Source: Nitriliruptoraceae bacterium (lineage in GTDB: Bacteria > Actinomycetota > Nitriliruptoria > Nitriliruptorales > Nitriliruptoraceae). From it: a stretch of DNA of 35,262 nt. Positions 17,219-25,707 of the stretch are shown in pieces. The translations under genes and the position numbers were made by a program. The DNA lies in NCBI GenBank assembly GCA_007120465.1, contig SKNO01000166.1, forward strand, positions 1 to 35,262, in the 5' to 3' direction. Positions within the stretch are counted from its first letter, which is position 1, and every line of letters starts with the position of its first letter. The notes under the pieces are model-generated. The model did not search any database. It worked only from the letters and a program-made list of their open reading frames with translations, and was not told the DNA's origin.

Positions 17219-17246
17219 GTATGCAGCTCGTATGCGGATTGCATAC
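17219..17246. promoter_or_regulatory. Candidate operator: three GTATGC half-sites, 11 bp apart
   Basis: GTATGC occurs at 17219-17224 and 17230-17235, and its inverse GCATAC at 17241-17246. The starts are each 11 bases apart, about one helical turn. The last two form an inverted repeat around GGATT. The cluster lies immediately upstream of a promoter-like pair and is the only such group seen in this non-coding region. The cognate regulator is unknown; such half-sites suit a dimeric repressor or activator. Confidence 0.55.
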
Positions 17247-17249
17247 AGG

Positions 17250-17279
17250 TTGGACACGACGCGCGTCCACCCGTAGGCT
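17250..17279 (+). promoter_or_regulatory. Candidate promoter of the deacetylase-transaminase operon
   Basis: TTGGAC at 17250-17255 and TAGGCT at 17274-17279, with an 18-base spacer, resemble a housekeeping sigma-70-type promoter of high-GC bacteria. It points towards the M20 gene and directly abuts the GTATGC operator cluster, which would place a bound regulator over or just upstream of the -35 box. Confidence 0.4.
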
Positions 17280-17635
17280 GCGGCCACGACACACCGACGC
17301 ACGACACACGGACGAGGGTGCGACCTCGCCGCTCGGACGCGCGTCTCGTGCCGGCCGGGCCGGCGTGGGCACCGACGCGTCCGCGCCGCGGGACCCGGAC
17401 CCCTGCGACGCGGTTCGCGAGCGCCGGGGACGAGCACCCTCCGGGCTGGGAGGCGGACCGATGCCGACCGTTGACACACCGCGCACCGCGCCGATCACGC
17501 ACCCCCGTGCGCCGGCCCGCCCGCGCACCGCGCCGATCACGCGCTCCCGCACCTTCGCGGACCCTGGCCCGACCACGCACCCGCGTCCGAGCCGCCGGTG
17601 ACACCGGGCCTCCCCGTGGTGCGGGAGCAACGCCG

Positions 17636-18838
17636 ATGACGGCCGGGTGGGAGCCGACGATCGACGCCGCGGTGGCGTTGCGTCGGGCGCTGCACCGACG
17701 GCCGGAGCTCACGTGGCAGGAGACCGCCACCGCCGCGACGATCCGGGCCGAACTCGACCGTGCCGGCATCCCCTGGCGCGCCTGCGCCGGGACGGGGACG
17801 GTCGCCACTCTCGCACCCGATGCGCCCGGCCGGCACGTGGCGCTGCGTGCCGACATCGACGCGATGCCCGTCACCGAGACCACCGGTGCCCCGTGGACCT
17901 CGGAGCACGACGGCGTGATGCACGCCTGCGGCCACGACGGTCACACGGCGACGCTGCTCGCGGCGGCGTCGTGGTTCACGGCCCACGAGGACACCCTGCC
18001 GGGACCGGTGTCCCTGCTGTTCCAGCCCGCCGAGGAGGGCGGCCACGGCGCCCGCCGCATGATCGAGGACGGCGCCCTCGAGGGCGTGGACGTGATCTTC
18101 GGCTGGCACAACTGGCCGGCGATCCCCTTCGGCCAGGCGATCTGCCCCGACGGTCCGGTGATGTCGGCCAACGGCACCTTCCGCATCGAACTCACGGGCG
18201 AGGGCGGGCACGCCAGCCAACCCGAGGCCACCCGCGACCCGGTGCTGGCCGCCGCCGCGATCACGATGGCGCTGCAGCAGGTCGTCAGCCGGCGGCTATC
18301 GCCGCAGCAGGCCGCCGTGGTCAGCGTGAGCTGGATCGACGCGCCGAGCGCGGACACGGTCACGCCCGAGACCGCCGCGCTCGGCGGCAGCATCCGCATC
18401 GCCGACACCGCCGCCCGCGAGCACGTGTTCGACCTCATCGAGCAGGTCGCGCGCGACACCGCCGTGGCCTACGGCGTCACCGCGGAGGTCGAGCGCCGCC
18501 CGCGCTACGGCGCCACCGTGAACCACCCCGCGCCAGCGGCCGAGCTCCGCACCGTGCTGGCCGACGAGCTCGGCCCGGCGTGGCACGCCGCGTCCGTGTT
18601 CGCGCCGGTGATGGCCTCCGAGGACTTCAGCTACTACCTCGACGTCGTCCCGGGCGCCTTCGCGCTCGTCGGCGCGGACGACGGACACGGCCACCACGAG
18701 CCCTGCCACAGCCCCCGCTTCGACTTCAACGACCGGCTGATCCCCGTCGTCGCGCGCGTGTTCGCCCGGCTGGCCGGCGCCCCGCTCCCCGATCCCGCAC
18801 GGTCCGCTGAGCACGGGCCGTCCCACCCCACGACCTAG
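17636..18838 (+). CDS. M20-family amidohydrolase (N-acyl amino acid / N-acetyl-diaminobutyrate deacetylase-like)
   Basis: The 400-residue M20D metallopeptidase-type protein removes acyl groups from amino acids. Metal and catalytic residues are visible: HACGHDGH at 96-103, PAEEGG (Glu133/134), GWHNW (His158) and SEDFSYY near 358-364. A GGGAG lies nine bases before the ATG, so a longer open frame through the hairpin repeat is rejected. Followed by a diaminobutyrate-type transaminase and an aldehyde dehydrogenase, it fits the deacetylase step (DoeB-like) of ectoine breakdown, which yields 2,4-diaminobutyrate. Hippurate or indole-acetyl amino acid substrates are alternatives. Confidence 0.85.
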   Translation: MTAGWEPTIDAAVALRRALHRRPELTWQETATAATIRAELDRAGIPWRACAGTGTVATLAPDAPGRHVALRADIDAMPVTETTGAPWTSEHDGVMHACGHDGHTATLLAAASWFTAHEDTLPGPVSLLFQPAEEGGHGARRMIEDGALEGVDVIFGWHNWPAIPFGQAICPDGPVMSANGTFRIELTGEGGHASQPEATRDPVLAAAAITMALQQVVSRRLSPQQAAVVSVSWIDAPSADTVTPETAALGGSIRIADTAAREHVFDLIEQVARDTAVAYGVTAEVERRPRYGATVNHPAPAAELRTVLADELGPAWHAASVFAPVMASEDFSYYLDVVPGAFALVGADDGHGHHEPCHSPRFDFNDRLIPVVARVFARLAGAPLPDPARSAEHGPSHPTT

Positions 18839-18851
18839 CAGGAGGACAGCG

Positions 18852-20114
18852 ATGGACACCTCGATCTTCGAGCACCGCGAGTCCGAGATCCGCGGCTACT
18901 GCCGTGCCTACCCGACGGTGTTCACGGCGGCCTCGAACGCCCGGCAGACCGACGAGCAGGGCCGCTCGTACCTGGACTTCTTCGCCGGCGCCGGCGTGCT
19001 CAACTTCGGCCACAACAACGAGCGGATGAAGCGTGCCGTGATCAGGTTCCTCGAGGACGACGGCGTGGTGCACAGCCTCGACATGTACACCGACGTCAAA
19101 CGCGCCTTCATCGAACGCTTCGTCGAGGTGGTGCTCGAACCGCGGGGGATGGACCACCGCCTGCAGTTCATGGGGCCGACCGGCACCAACGCGGTCGAGG
19201 CCGCGCTCAAGCTCGCCCGCCGGGTCACGGGCCGCCACGAGATCGTGGCGTTCGGGCGCGGGTTCCACGGCATGACCCTGGGGGCGCTGGCCCTGACCGC
19301 CAACGACTACTTCCGGCAGGCCGGCGGGGTGCCGCTCGCGCACGTCACCCGCCTGCCGTTCGAGACCGAACCCGGCGGGGGGCTCAAGGCTCTCGAGGAG
19401 TACCGCAGCCGCATCGAGGACCCGTCCAGCGGCCTGAACCCGCCGGCCGCGTTCGTCGTCGAGGTGATCCAGGCCGAGGGGGGCGTGAACGTCGCCACGG
19501 CCGAGTGGCTGCACGCCGTCCAGGACCTGGCCCACGACCTCGGCGCGCTGTTCGTGATCGACGACATCCAGGCCGGGTGCGGCCGGACCGGGTCGTACTT
19601 CAGCTTCGACGGTATGGGGTTGGACCCCGACATCGTCACCCTGGCCAAGGGGGTCGGTGGGTTCGGCACACCGATGGCGATGAACCTCAACAAGCCCGAG
19701 CACGACGCCCGCTGGTCCCCCGGGGAGCACACCGGCACCTTCCGGGGGCAGGGCATCTCCTTCGTCGCCGGCCGTGAGGCCCTGGAGTACTTCACCGACG
19801 ACGATCTCATGGACGCGGTCACGGCGAAGGGTCAGCGGATGCGTGACCGCCTGCAGACCCTCGCTGACGCCCACGGCGACAAGGGGTGGGAGGTCCGCGG
19901 CCGCGGGATGATGCAGGGCCTTGACGTCGTGGACGGCGGCTTCGCGAAGGCCGTCCAGACCGCCGCCTTCGAGGCCGGCCTGCTGATCGGCCCGTGCGGC
20001 AGCGGCGGGCGGGTGCTCAAGCTCATCCCGCCACTGACGATCCCCGACGACGACCTCGACGACGGGCTCGACCTGCTCGCCGGGGCGATCGACACCGCGC
20101 TGGGCGCGGCCTGA
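18852..20114 (+). CDS. Class III aminotransferase, diaminobutyrate--2-oxoglutarate type (DoeD/EctB-like)
   Basis: The 420-residue PLP enzyme begins IFEHRESEIRGYCRAYPTVF, the recognisable EctB/DoeD opening. It continues with FFAGAGVLNFGHN, GPTGTNAVEAALKLAR, and the PLP-binding Asp in VIDDIQAGCGRTG (Asp237). The Schiff-base lysine is K266 in TLAKGVGG. EctB makes diaminobutyrate in ectoine synthesis and DoeD removes its amino group in breakdown. No ectA or ectC is present, and the flanking deacetylase and dehydrogenase argue for catabolism. It starts 13 bases after the M20 stop with AGGAGGA upstream. Confidence 0.88.
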   Translation: MDTSIFEHRESEIRGYCRAYPTVFTAASNARQTDEQGRSYLDFFAGAGVLNFGHNNERMKRAVIRFLEDDGVVHSLDMYTDVKRAFIERFVEVVLEPRGMDHRLQFMGPTGTNAVEAALKLARRVTGRHEIVAFGRGFHGMTLGALALTANDYFRQAGGVPLAHVTRLPFETEPGGGLKALEEYRSRIEDPSSGLNPPAAFVVEVIQAEGGVNVATAEWLHAVQDLAHDLGALFVIDDIQAGCGRTGSYFSFDGMGLDPDIVTLAKGVGGFGTPMAMNLNKPEHDARWSPGEHTGTFRGQGISFVAGREALEYFTDDDLMDAVTAKGQRMRDRLQTLADAHGDKGWEVRGRGMMQGLDVVDGGFAKAVQTAAFEAGLLIGPCGSGGRVLKLIPPLTIPDDDLDDGLDLLAGAIDTALGAA

Positions 20115-20129
20115 GACGGAGGTGCGGCC

Positions 20130-21518
20130 ATGACCGCGACGCAGGACGTGCTGACCGCGATCGACCCCACCACGGGCGAGGTGGTGTCGGAGGTGCCCGC
20201 CGCCGATACCGCCACCCGGGACGCGATCATCGGCCGGGCGGCGGCCGCCTTCGACGGGTGGCGTCGCACCAGCGTCGACGACCGCGCCGAGGTGCTGCGA
20301 TCCGTCGCCGCGACGATGCGCGACGACGTCGAGCGGCTGGCGATGTTGATGACCGTGGAGATGGGCAAGCCCATCACCGAGGCCCGTGGCGAGGTCGCCA
20401 AGGCCGCGTGGGCGGCGGAGCACTACGCCGAGCACGCTGCCGCCTACCTCGCACCGGAGGTGATCGTCTCCGACGCCACCTCCAGCTACGTGCAGTACCT
20501 GCCGCTCGGCGCGACGCTCGGCATCCTGCCGTGGAACGCGCCGTTCTGGCTGGCGTTCCGCTACTGCGCGCCGGCGCTGATGGCGGGCAACACGTGCGTG
20601 ATCAAGCACGACCCGCACGTGCCGGGCTGCGCCGAGGCGATCGGGGAGCTGTTCACGCAGGTCGGCGCCCCCGAGGGGGTCTGCCAGAACCTGCCGATCG
20701 CGACCCCCGACGTCGAGGCCGCGATCCGCGACCCTCGCATCCAGGCGGTGTCGTTCACCGGCTCGGACCGGGCCGGGGCCGCCGTGGCGTCGATCGCCGC
20801 CTCGGAGATCAAGCCGGCCGTCCTGGAGCTCGGCGGGTCCGACCCGGCGATCGTGCTGGCCGATGCGGCCCTCGACGAGGCGGCGGACGCCATCGCCCTG
20901 ATGCGGATCATCAACGCCGGCCAGTCGTGCATCGCCGCCAAGCGCATCCTCGTCGAGGAGGCGGTGTACGAGCCGATGGTGGAACTCCTGCACGAACGGT
21001 TCGCGGCGCTCACGGTCGGTGATCCGCGCAAGGAGGAGACGCAGGTCGGGCCGATCGCCCGGGCGGACCTGCGCGACAACCTGCACCGGCAGGTGCGTTC
21101 GACCGTCGACGCGGGGGCGACCTGCCGGCTCGGCGGTGAACTGCCCGCCGGCGACGGGTTCTTCTACCCGGTCACGCTGCTGACCGACGTCACCCCGGAC
21201 ATGGCCGTCAGCTGCGAGGAGACCTTCGGTCCCGTCGCGGTCGTCTCACCGGTGTCCTCGGCCGACGAGGCCGTCCGGGTCGCCAACGACACCGTGTACG
21301 GGCTGGCCGCAAGCGTGTTCACCGACCCGGACCGTGGCGAGGCGATGGCCCGGGAGATCCAGGCCGGACAGGTCGCGGTCAACGGCGTGGTCAAGACCGA
21401 CCCGCGCCTGCCGAGCGGCGGCGTGAAGCGGTCCGGGTACGGCCGCGAGCTCGGCCCGCACGGCATCCGCGAGTTCGTCAACGTCCAGCAGGTCTGGGTG
21501 GGCCCGAAGGCCGAGTGA
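20130..21518 (+). CDS. NAD(P)-dependent aldehyde dehydrogenase (succinate/aspartate-semialdehyde type)
   Basis: The 462-residue ALDH has the PWNAPFW motif (Asn136), the general base Glu233 in VLELGGSDP and the catalytic Cys267 in NAGQSCIAAKR. The segment IKHDPHVPGCAEAI resembles the YneI/Sad branch of succinate-semialdehyde dehydrogenases. After a diaminobutyrate transaminase, the expected substrate is aspartate-semialdehyde (giving aspartate), the job of DoeC. The gene starts 15 bases after the transaminase with an ACGGAGG ribosome-binding site. Confidence 0.88.
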   Translation: MTATQDVLTAIDPTTGEVVSEVPAADTATRDAIIGRAAAAFDGWRRTSVDDRAEVLRSVAATMRDDVERLAMLMTVEMGKPITEARGEVAKAAWAAEHYAEHAAAYLAPEVIVSDATSSYVQYLPLGATLGILPWNAPFWLAFRYCAPALMAGNTCVIKHDPHVPGCAEAIGELFTQVGAPEGVCQNLPIATPDVEAAIRDPRIQAVSFTGSDRAGAAVASIAASEIKPAVLELGGSDPAIVLADAALDEAADAIALMRIINAGQSCIAAKRILVEEAVYEPMVELLHERFAALTVGDPRKEETQVGPIARADLRDNLHRQVRSTVDAGATCRLGGELPAGDGFFYPVTLLTDVTPDMAVSCEETFGPVAVVSPVSSADEAVRVANDTVYGLAASVFTDPDRGEAMAREIQAGQVAVNGVVKTDPRLPSGGVKRSGYGRELGPHGIREFVNVQQVWVGPKAE

Positions 21519-21633
21519 CGCCCACCTTCCCGGGCACACGCCACCGGTGGATTTCCGCTCCCCGTCGGGCGTCGCCCGGCTAGCATCCGCGCGCATCGCG
21601 GGGCTCCGGGACCGGCGGATGAGGAGGCGGCCG

Positions 21634-22485
21634 GTGAGGATCACGCTCGCGCAGGTGGACGCCGCCCTCGGGGACATCGACGCCAACGTCGAACGGGCCG
21701 CCGACGCGATCACACGTGCCGGTGCGGATGGCACCGACCTGGTGGTGTTCCCCGAGCTCCACCTGAGCGGCTACGCGCTCGGACGGGTCGCCGATGAGGA
21801 CGACCTGGCGATGGCGATCGATGACCCGCGGCTGCTGCGCCTGGCCGAGCTGGCCAGCCCGGCGGCGGTGCTGCTGGGGTTCCCCGAGTCCACCCCGTCG
21901 TGGATGCACACCTACAACAGCGCCGCCTGCTTCGCGGCCGGGGAGCTGGTGCACGTCCACCGCAAGCTGTACCTGCCCACCTACGACATCTTCGAGGAGC
22001 GCAAGCACTTCAGCCCGGGCAACAGCATGCGGGCCTTCGACCTCGACGACGTGCGTGCCGCGACCCTGGTCTGCAACGACGCCTGGCAGCCGATGCTGCC
22101 GTTCCTCGCGGTGCAGGACGGCGCCCGACTGCTCCTCCAGCCGGCGTGCAGCGCGCAGAGCCGGTTCCCGGAGCGCTACGACAGCCCGACCTACTGGCAC
22201 GACCTGTCGACGTTCTACGGCCGCATGTACCAGTCCTTCGTCGTGTTCGTGAACCGGGTCGGCCGTGAGGGCGACCTCCACTTCTTCGGTCGCTCCCACA
22301 TCGTCGATCCCTGGGGGCACACCGTGGCCGAGGCCAAGGCTGACGAGGCGGACCTGCTCACCGTCGAGATCGACCTCGACGAGGTGCGGCGGCGCCGGCG
22401 GGAGATCCCCCTACTGCGCGAAGCACGGCTCGCGCTGCTCCGCCGGGAGATCGAACGGCTCGCCGACAACGGCGGCGACCTGTAG
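21634..22485 (+). CDS. Nitrilase-superfamily carbon-nitrogen hydrolase
   Basis: The 283-residue protein begins MRITLAQVDAALGDIDANVE. The Glu-Lys-Cys triad is visible: Glu41 in FPELHLSGYALG, Lys111 in RKLYLPTY and Cys147 in TLVCNDAW. The Cys context (C-N-D) is less common than C-Y-D or C-E-D. GTG 21634 is preferred because AGGAGG at 21622-21627 sits six bases upstream; an ATG at 21619 would overlap that site. It follows the aldehyde dehydrogenase by 115 bases and ends before a strong terminator, so it is probably the last gene of the operon. The amide substrate is unknown. Confidence 0.87.
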   Translation: MRITLAQVDAALGDIDANVERAADAITRAGADGTDLVVFPELHLSGYALGRVADEDDLAMAIDDPRLLRLAELASPAAVLLGFPESTPSWMHTYNSAACFAAGELVHVHRKLYLPTYDIFEERKHFSPGNSMRAFDLDDVRAATLVCNDAWQPMLPFLAVQDGARLLLQPACSAQSRFPERYDSPTYWHDLSTFYGRMYQSFVVFVNRVGREGDLHFFGRSHIVDPWGHTVAEAKADEADLLTVEIDLDEVRRRRREIPLLREARLALLRREIERLADNGGDL

Positions 22486-22532
22486 CACCCACGGTACGTG
22501 GGAGGCGCGACGCGGCTCGGAGCACGGCACGC

Positions 22533-22570
22533 CGCGGGGCTCCTCCCGGCGGACCGGGAGGAGCCCCGCG
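22533..22570. terminator. Bidirectional intrinsic-type terminator hairpin
   Basis: CGCGGGGCTCCTCCCGG (22533-22549) pairs perfectly with 22554-22570 around the loop CGGA, a 17-bp GC-rich stem. It sits 47 bases after the nitrilase stop and 26 bases beyond the stop of the convergent substrate-binding protein gene, so it can serve both transcripts. There is no T-tract on either side. Confidence 0.85.
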
Positions 22571-22596
22571 CTGCCCCGCCGTCAGGCGGCCGAGGG

Positions 22597-23607
22597 CTAC
22601 GGGATGAAGCCGAAGTCCCGCAGGAACTCGCGGGCGACGTCACGCGGCTCGGCGCCGAACTCGTCGACGTCGGCGTTCATCTCCTGCAGCCGATCGGTGT
22701 CCATCGCCGCGGAGATCTGCCCGAACAGGTCGGCCAGCGCGGGCCACTCGTCCATGACCTCCTCGCGGATGTTCAACGAGGGCTGGTAGACCGGGAAGAA
22801 CTCCTGATCGTCCTCGAGCACCACGAGGTTGCGGGCGGCGATCCGCCCATCGGTGGCGAAGACCGCGGCGAAGCGGCAGTCGTCGGGACGGTCCACGACC
22901 TGCGTGTACATGATGCCGGGGTCCATCTCGCTGGTCTGGCCCGCCGGGATCTCGAAGCCGTAGTGCGCCTCGAGCCCTGGCAGGCCGTCCTCGCGGACCA
23001 TGAACTCGTCGGTGCCGCAGACGGTCACGTCCTCCGGCCGCTCGGCGAGCACGTCCGCGAGCTCCGAGACCCGATCGATGCCGAGGTCGGCGTAGCTGTC
23101 CTCGGACATCGCGAGTGCGTAGGTGTTGTTCGGCTCGGCCGGCTCCAGCCAGACGATGCCGTTCTCGTCGAGGTCGCGCTCGGCGACCGCCTCGTACTGT
23201 GGCCCCGCACCGGGTACCGGTTCGACCTCACCGAGGTGGGTGATCCACCCGGTCCCGGTGTACTCCCAGTACATGTCGATCTCGCCGGCGAGGAGCGAGA
23301 CCCGGTTCTCCCCGGTGCCGCCGAGCCCGACCTGGTCGGTGACCGTCGCGCCCGCGGCCTCGAGGGCCTCGAGGGCGATGTACCCGAGGATCAGCTGCTC
23401 CGTGAACTCCTTGGAGCCCACGGTGAACTCCGCACCCGAGAGGTCGAACTCCGCGGCGATCCCCTCGGCCGGCGCGGCCTCCTCATCGGTCGGGTCCACC
23501 ACATCGTTGCAGGCCGCCAGCAGCAGGGCGAGTCCGGCGACCAGACCCACCACGCGGACCGGCCGCCAGCGGCGCGAGGCGCCGTGTCGTGTCGTCGGTG
23601 TTCGCAT
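22597..23607 (-). CDS. Quaternary-amine ABC transporter substrate-binding lipoprotein (OpuCC/OsmF type)
   Basis: The 336-residue protein has a signal peptide ending in a clear lipobox (LALLLAAC) and then an acidic linker. The OpuAC-type fold follows, starting FTVGSKEFTEQLILGYIALE, with GLGGTGENRVSLLAGEIDMYWEYTGTGW and QVVDRPDDCRFAAVFATDG. SKEFTEQ and MYWEYTGT are hallmarks of glycine betaine/choline/carnitine binding proteins. It is the last gene of the minus-strand importer operon (permease, ATPase, permease, binding protein). The presence of betaine-type demethylation genes nearby suggests uptake as a nutrient. Confidence 0.92.
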   Translation of the reverse strand: MRTPTTRHGASRRWRPVRVVGLVAGLALLLAACNDVVDPTDEEAAPAEGIAAEFDLSGAEFTVGSKEFTEQLILGYIALEALEAAGATVTDQVGLGGTGENRVSLLAGEIDMYWEYTGTGWITHLGEVEPVPGAGPQYEAVAERDLDENGIVWLEPAEPNNTYALAMSEDSYADLGIDRVSELADVLAERPEDVTVCGTDEFMVREDGLPGLEAHYGFEIPAGQTSEMDPGIMYTQVVDRPDDCRFAAVFATDGRIAARNLVVLEDDQEFFPVYQPSLNIREEVMDEWPALADLFGQISAAMDTDRLQEMNADVDEFGAEPRDVAREFLRDFGFIP

Positions 23608-23659
23608 CGTCGTTCCTCTCCGATCGTGTCTCCCTCGCCGCGGACGCGACGGGGGACGG

Positions 23660-24490
23660 CTACAGACCCTTCGGCCGCAGGACGTCCTCCACCACCCCTG
23701 CGAACCAGTCGATCAACAGCGCCAGGACCGCGGTGAGCACCGCCCCCGTCAGGAGGACGCTGGCGCGCTGGAGCGAGATCCCGGTGGCGATGATCGCCCC
23801 CAACCCACCGGCGCCGATCACCCAGGCGAGGGTGGCCGTGCCGAACACCAGGATCAACGTGATCCGGATGCCGGCGAGGATCACGGGGACCGCCAGCGGC
23901 AGCTCGATGCGCCGCAGGACCTCACCGCGGGTCAGTCCCATCCCCCGCCCGGCCTCGATGATGGCCGGATCGACCTGCTGGATCCCCACCATCGTGTTGC
24001 GCAGCACCGGCAGGATCCCGTAGATGATCAGCGCGACCACCGCGGTGCGGAAGGGCGTCCAGAACGGCACCCGCACCCACCACAGGAACAGCAGCGCGAG
24101 GACCCCCAGCGACGGGATCGCCTGCCCACCGTTGGCGACGGCCAGGACCGGACCGGTGAACCGTCGCGCCCACGGGCGGGTCAGCATGATCCCCAGCGGG
24201 ACGGCGATCAGCAGGATCCCGATCGTGGCGGCCACCGACAGCAGGATGTGCTCGGTCAGCCGCTGCTGGATGTTCGGCCAGTTGACCACCCGCTGCTCGA
24301 TCACGTCGAGCTCACGGCTGGAGATCCACAGCCAGAGCCCGATCAGCGCGCCGATGAGCACGGCGGGGATCAGCGTGTAGCGCGCGAGCGAACTGCGCTG
24401 CCCCGTCTCGGCGCGCAACTCCTCCTCGAGGCTGCGGTCCTCGGGGGGGCGCTGCGCGACCTCGGGGGCGCTGGCGGGCTGCTCGCTCAT
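23660..24490 (-). CDS. Quaternary-amine ABC transporter permease (OpuCB/OpuCD type)
   Basis: The 276-residue permease has a cytoplasmic N-terminus (about 1-30, Glu/Arg-rich) and six hydrophobic segments. The EAA loop is 'GIQQVDPAIIEAGRGMGLTRGEVLRRIELPLAVPVI'. The ATG follows directly after the TAG of the ATPase gene without spacing. The gene ends 52 bases before the binding-protein start. Confidence 0.92.
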   Translation of the reverse strand: MSEQPASAPEVAQRPPEDRSLEEELRAETGQRSSLARYTLIPAVLIGALIGLWLWISSRELDVIEQRVVNWPNIQQRLTEHILLSVAATIGILLIAVPLGIMLTRPWARRFTGPVLAVANGGQAIPSLGVLALLFLWWVRVPFWTPFRTAVVALIIYGILPVLRNTMVGIQQVDPAIIEAGRGMGLTRGEVLRRIELPLAVPVILAGIRITLILVFGTATLAWVIGAGGLGAIIATGISLQRASVLLTGAVLTAVLALLIDWFAGVVEDVLRPKGL

Positions 24491-25696
24491 CTACCCGACC
24501 TCTTCCTCGGTCCGCTCGCCGGCGGGCGCGTCGCCGTTCTGGCTGCTGCGCATCTCATGGATCGCCTTCGCGAGCGCATCGACGTCGACCACGCCACACA
24601 GCGCACCCTGGTCGTCGACGACCGGCGCACAGAACACCCGCGAGCCCAGCATCTGGTCGAGCGCCTCGTAGAGCGTCGCGTCCCGGCTGACCGCCTCGGT
24701 GACCGGTTCGGTCCGCAGACCTCCACCGGAGCTCGGTGCCGGCCAGGCGAGCGACCCTGCCGCCTTGGCGTCGCTCGGCAGTGACTGCGAGGTCACCCAC
24801 CCGGCCGGTCGACGCTCCTGGTCGAGGAGCAGCAGCCATGACCGGGGGCTCTCCGTCAGGCGGCGCCGCAGCGAGGCGGGGTCGGTCGCGGTGGACGCCG
24901 TCGGCCAGTCGGCGAGCTCGATGTCGCCGACACGGCTGAGGTGCAGGCGCTTGACCGCTGCTCCCGTCCCGATGAAGTCGCGCACGAAGTCGTCGGCGGG
25001 GGCGGTCAGCAGCGCCTCGGGGATGTCGAACTGGGCGATCTGGTGCTCGTCGTTGAAGATCGCGATCCGGTCACCCATCTTGACCGCCTCGTCGATGTCG
25101 TGGGTGACGAACACGATCGTCTTGCGGATCTCCTCCTGGAGGCGCAGGAACTCGTTCTGGAGCCGGTCCCGGGTGATCGGGTCGATGGCGCCGAACGGCT
25201 CGTCCATCAGCAGGACCGGCGGGTCGGCCCCCATCGCCCGGGCGACCCCCGCACGCTGGCGCTGCCCGCCGGACAGGGCCTTCGGATACCGATCGCGGTA
25301 GGTCGCCGGTTCGAGCCCGACGAGGTCGAGCAGTTCGTCGACCCTTTCGTTGATGCGTCGCCGGTCCCACCCGAGCAACCGGGGCACGGTCGCGATGTTG
25401 TCGGCGATCGTCTGGTGCGGGAACAGCCCGACCTGCTGGATCACGTAGCCGATGCGCCGCCGGAGCTGGTTGGGGTTGACGTCCGTGACGTCCTCACCCT
25501 CGAGGAAGATGCGGCCGGAGGTCGGCTCGATCAACCGGTTCAGCATCTTGAGGGTCGTGGTCTTCCCGCAGCCCGACGGTCCGACCAGCACCACGAACTC
25601 GCCCTCGGGGATCGACATGTTCACCCCGTCGACGGCCGGCTCCGCCTGACCCGGGTACCGCTTGGTCAGGTCCTCCAGTCGGATCATCGCTTCCAT
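24491..25696 (-). CDS. Quaternary-amine ABC transporter ATP-binding protein with CBS region (OpuCA/ProV type)
   Basis: The 401-residue ATPase has Walker A GPSGCGKTT, the Q-loop VIQQVGLFPH, the signature LSGGQRQRAGVARAM, Walker B VLLMDEPFGAIDP and the switch His in FVTHDIDEA. The C-terminal part contains a clear CBS domain (EAVSRDATLYEALDQML...VVDDQGALCGVVDVDAL), preceded by a more degenerate repeat (SWLLLLDQERRPAGWVTSQSL). In OpuA, such domains sense ionic strength or cyclic-di-AMP. An ATG at 25694-25696 with GGGAG upstream is chosen. The very long antisense-looking extension of this frame beyond 25696 is a shadow. Confidence 0.92.
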   Translation of the reverse strand: MEAMIRLEDLTKRYPGQAEPAVDGVNMSIPEGEFVVLVGPSGCGKTTTLKMLNRLIEPTSGRIFLEGEDVTDVNPNQLRRRIGYVIQQVGLFPHQTIADNIATVPRLLGWDRRRINERVDELLDLVGLEPATYRDRYPKALSGGQRQRAGVARAMGADPPVLLMDEPFGAIDPITRDRLQNEFLRLQEEIRKTIVFVTHDIDEAVKMGDRIAIFNDEHQIAQFDIPEALLTAPADDFVRDFIGTGAAVKRLHLSRVGDIELADWPTASTATDPASLRRRLTESPRSWLLLLDQERRPAGWVTSQSLPSDAKAAGSLAWPAPSSGGGLRTEPVTEAVSRDATLYEALDQMLGSRVFCAPVVDDQGALCGVVDVDALAKAIHEMRSSQNGDAPAGERTEEEVG

Positions 25697-25707
25697 GGCG
25701 TCTCCCA

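Larger units (their letters stand above)
17066..17635. other. 570-bp intergenic region: hairpin, operator-like sites and promoter
   Basis: No credible gene lies here. The open frames are Arg/Pro-rich and lack start signals. The stretch contains the second hairpin repeat (17147-17192), three GTATGC half-sites (17219-17246), a promoter-like pair (17250-17279) and then about 350 bases of probable leader before the M20 gene. The leader has tandem CGCACCGCGCCGATCACGC-type repeats (near 17480-17545) that look like simple local duplication. Confidence 0.6.

Noticed and set aside
17153-17635. Upstream extension of the M20 gene starting inside the hairpin repeat
   Set aside because: The extra 160 residues are Arg/Pro-rich without family similarity, while ATG 17636 has a ribosome-binding site and gives the usual M20 length.
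18852-20114. Ectoine biosynthesis (ectB of ectABC)
   Set aside because: No ectA or ectC is adjacent; the neighbours are a deacetylase and an aldehyde dehydrogenase, which fit breakdown.
18726-21086. A 786-residue minus-strand open frame
   Set aside because: It is antisense to the clearly recognisable transaminase and aldehyde dehydrogenase.
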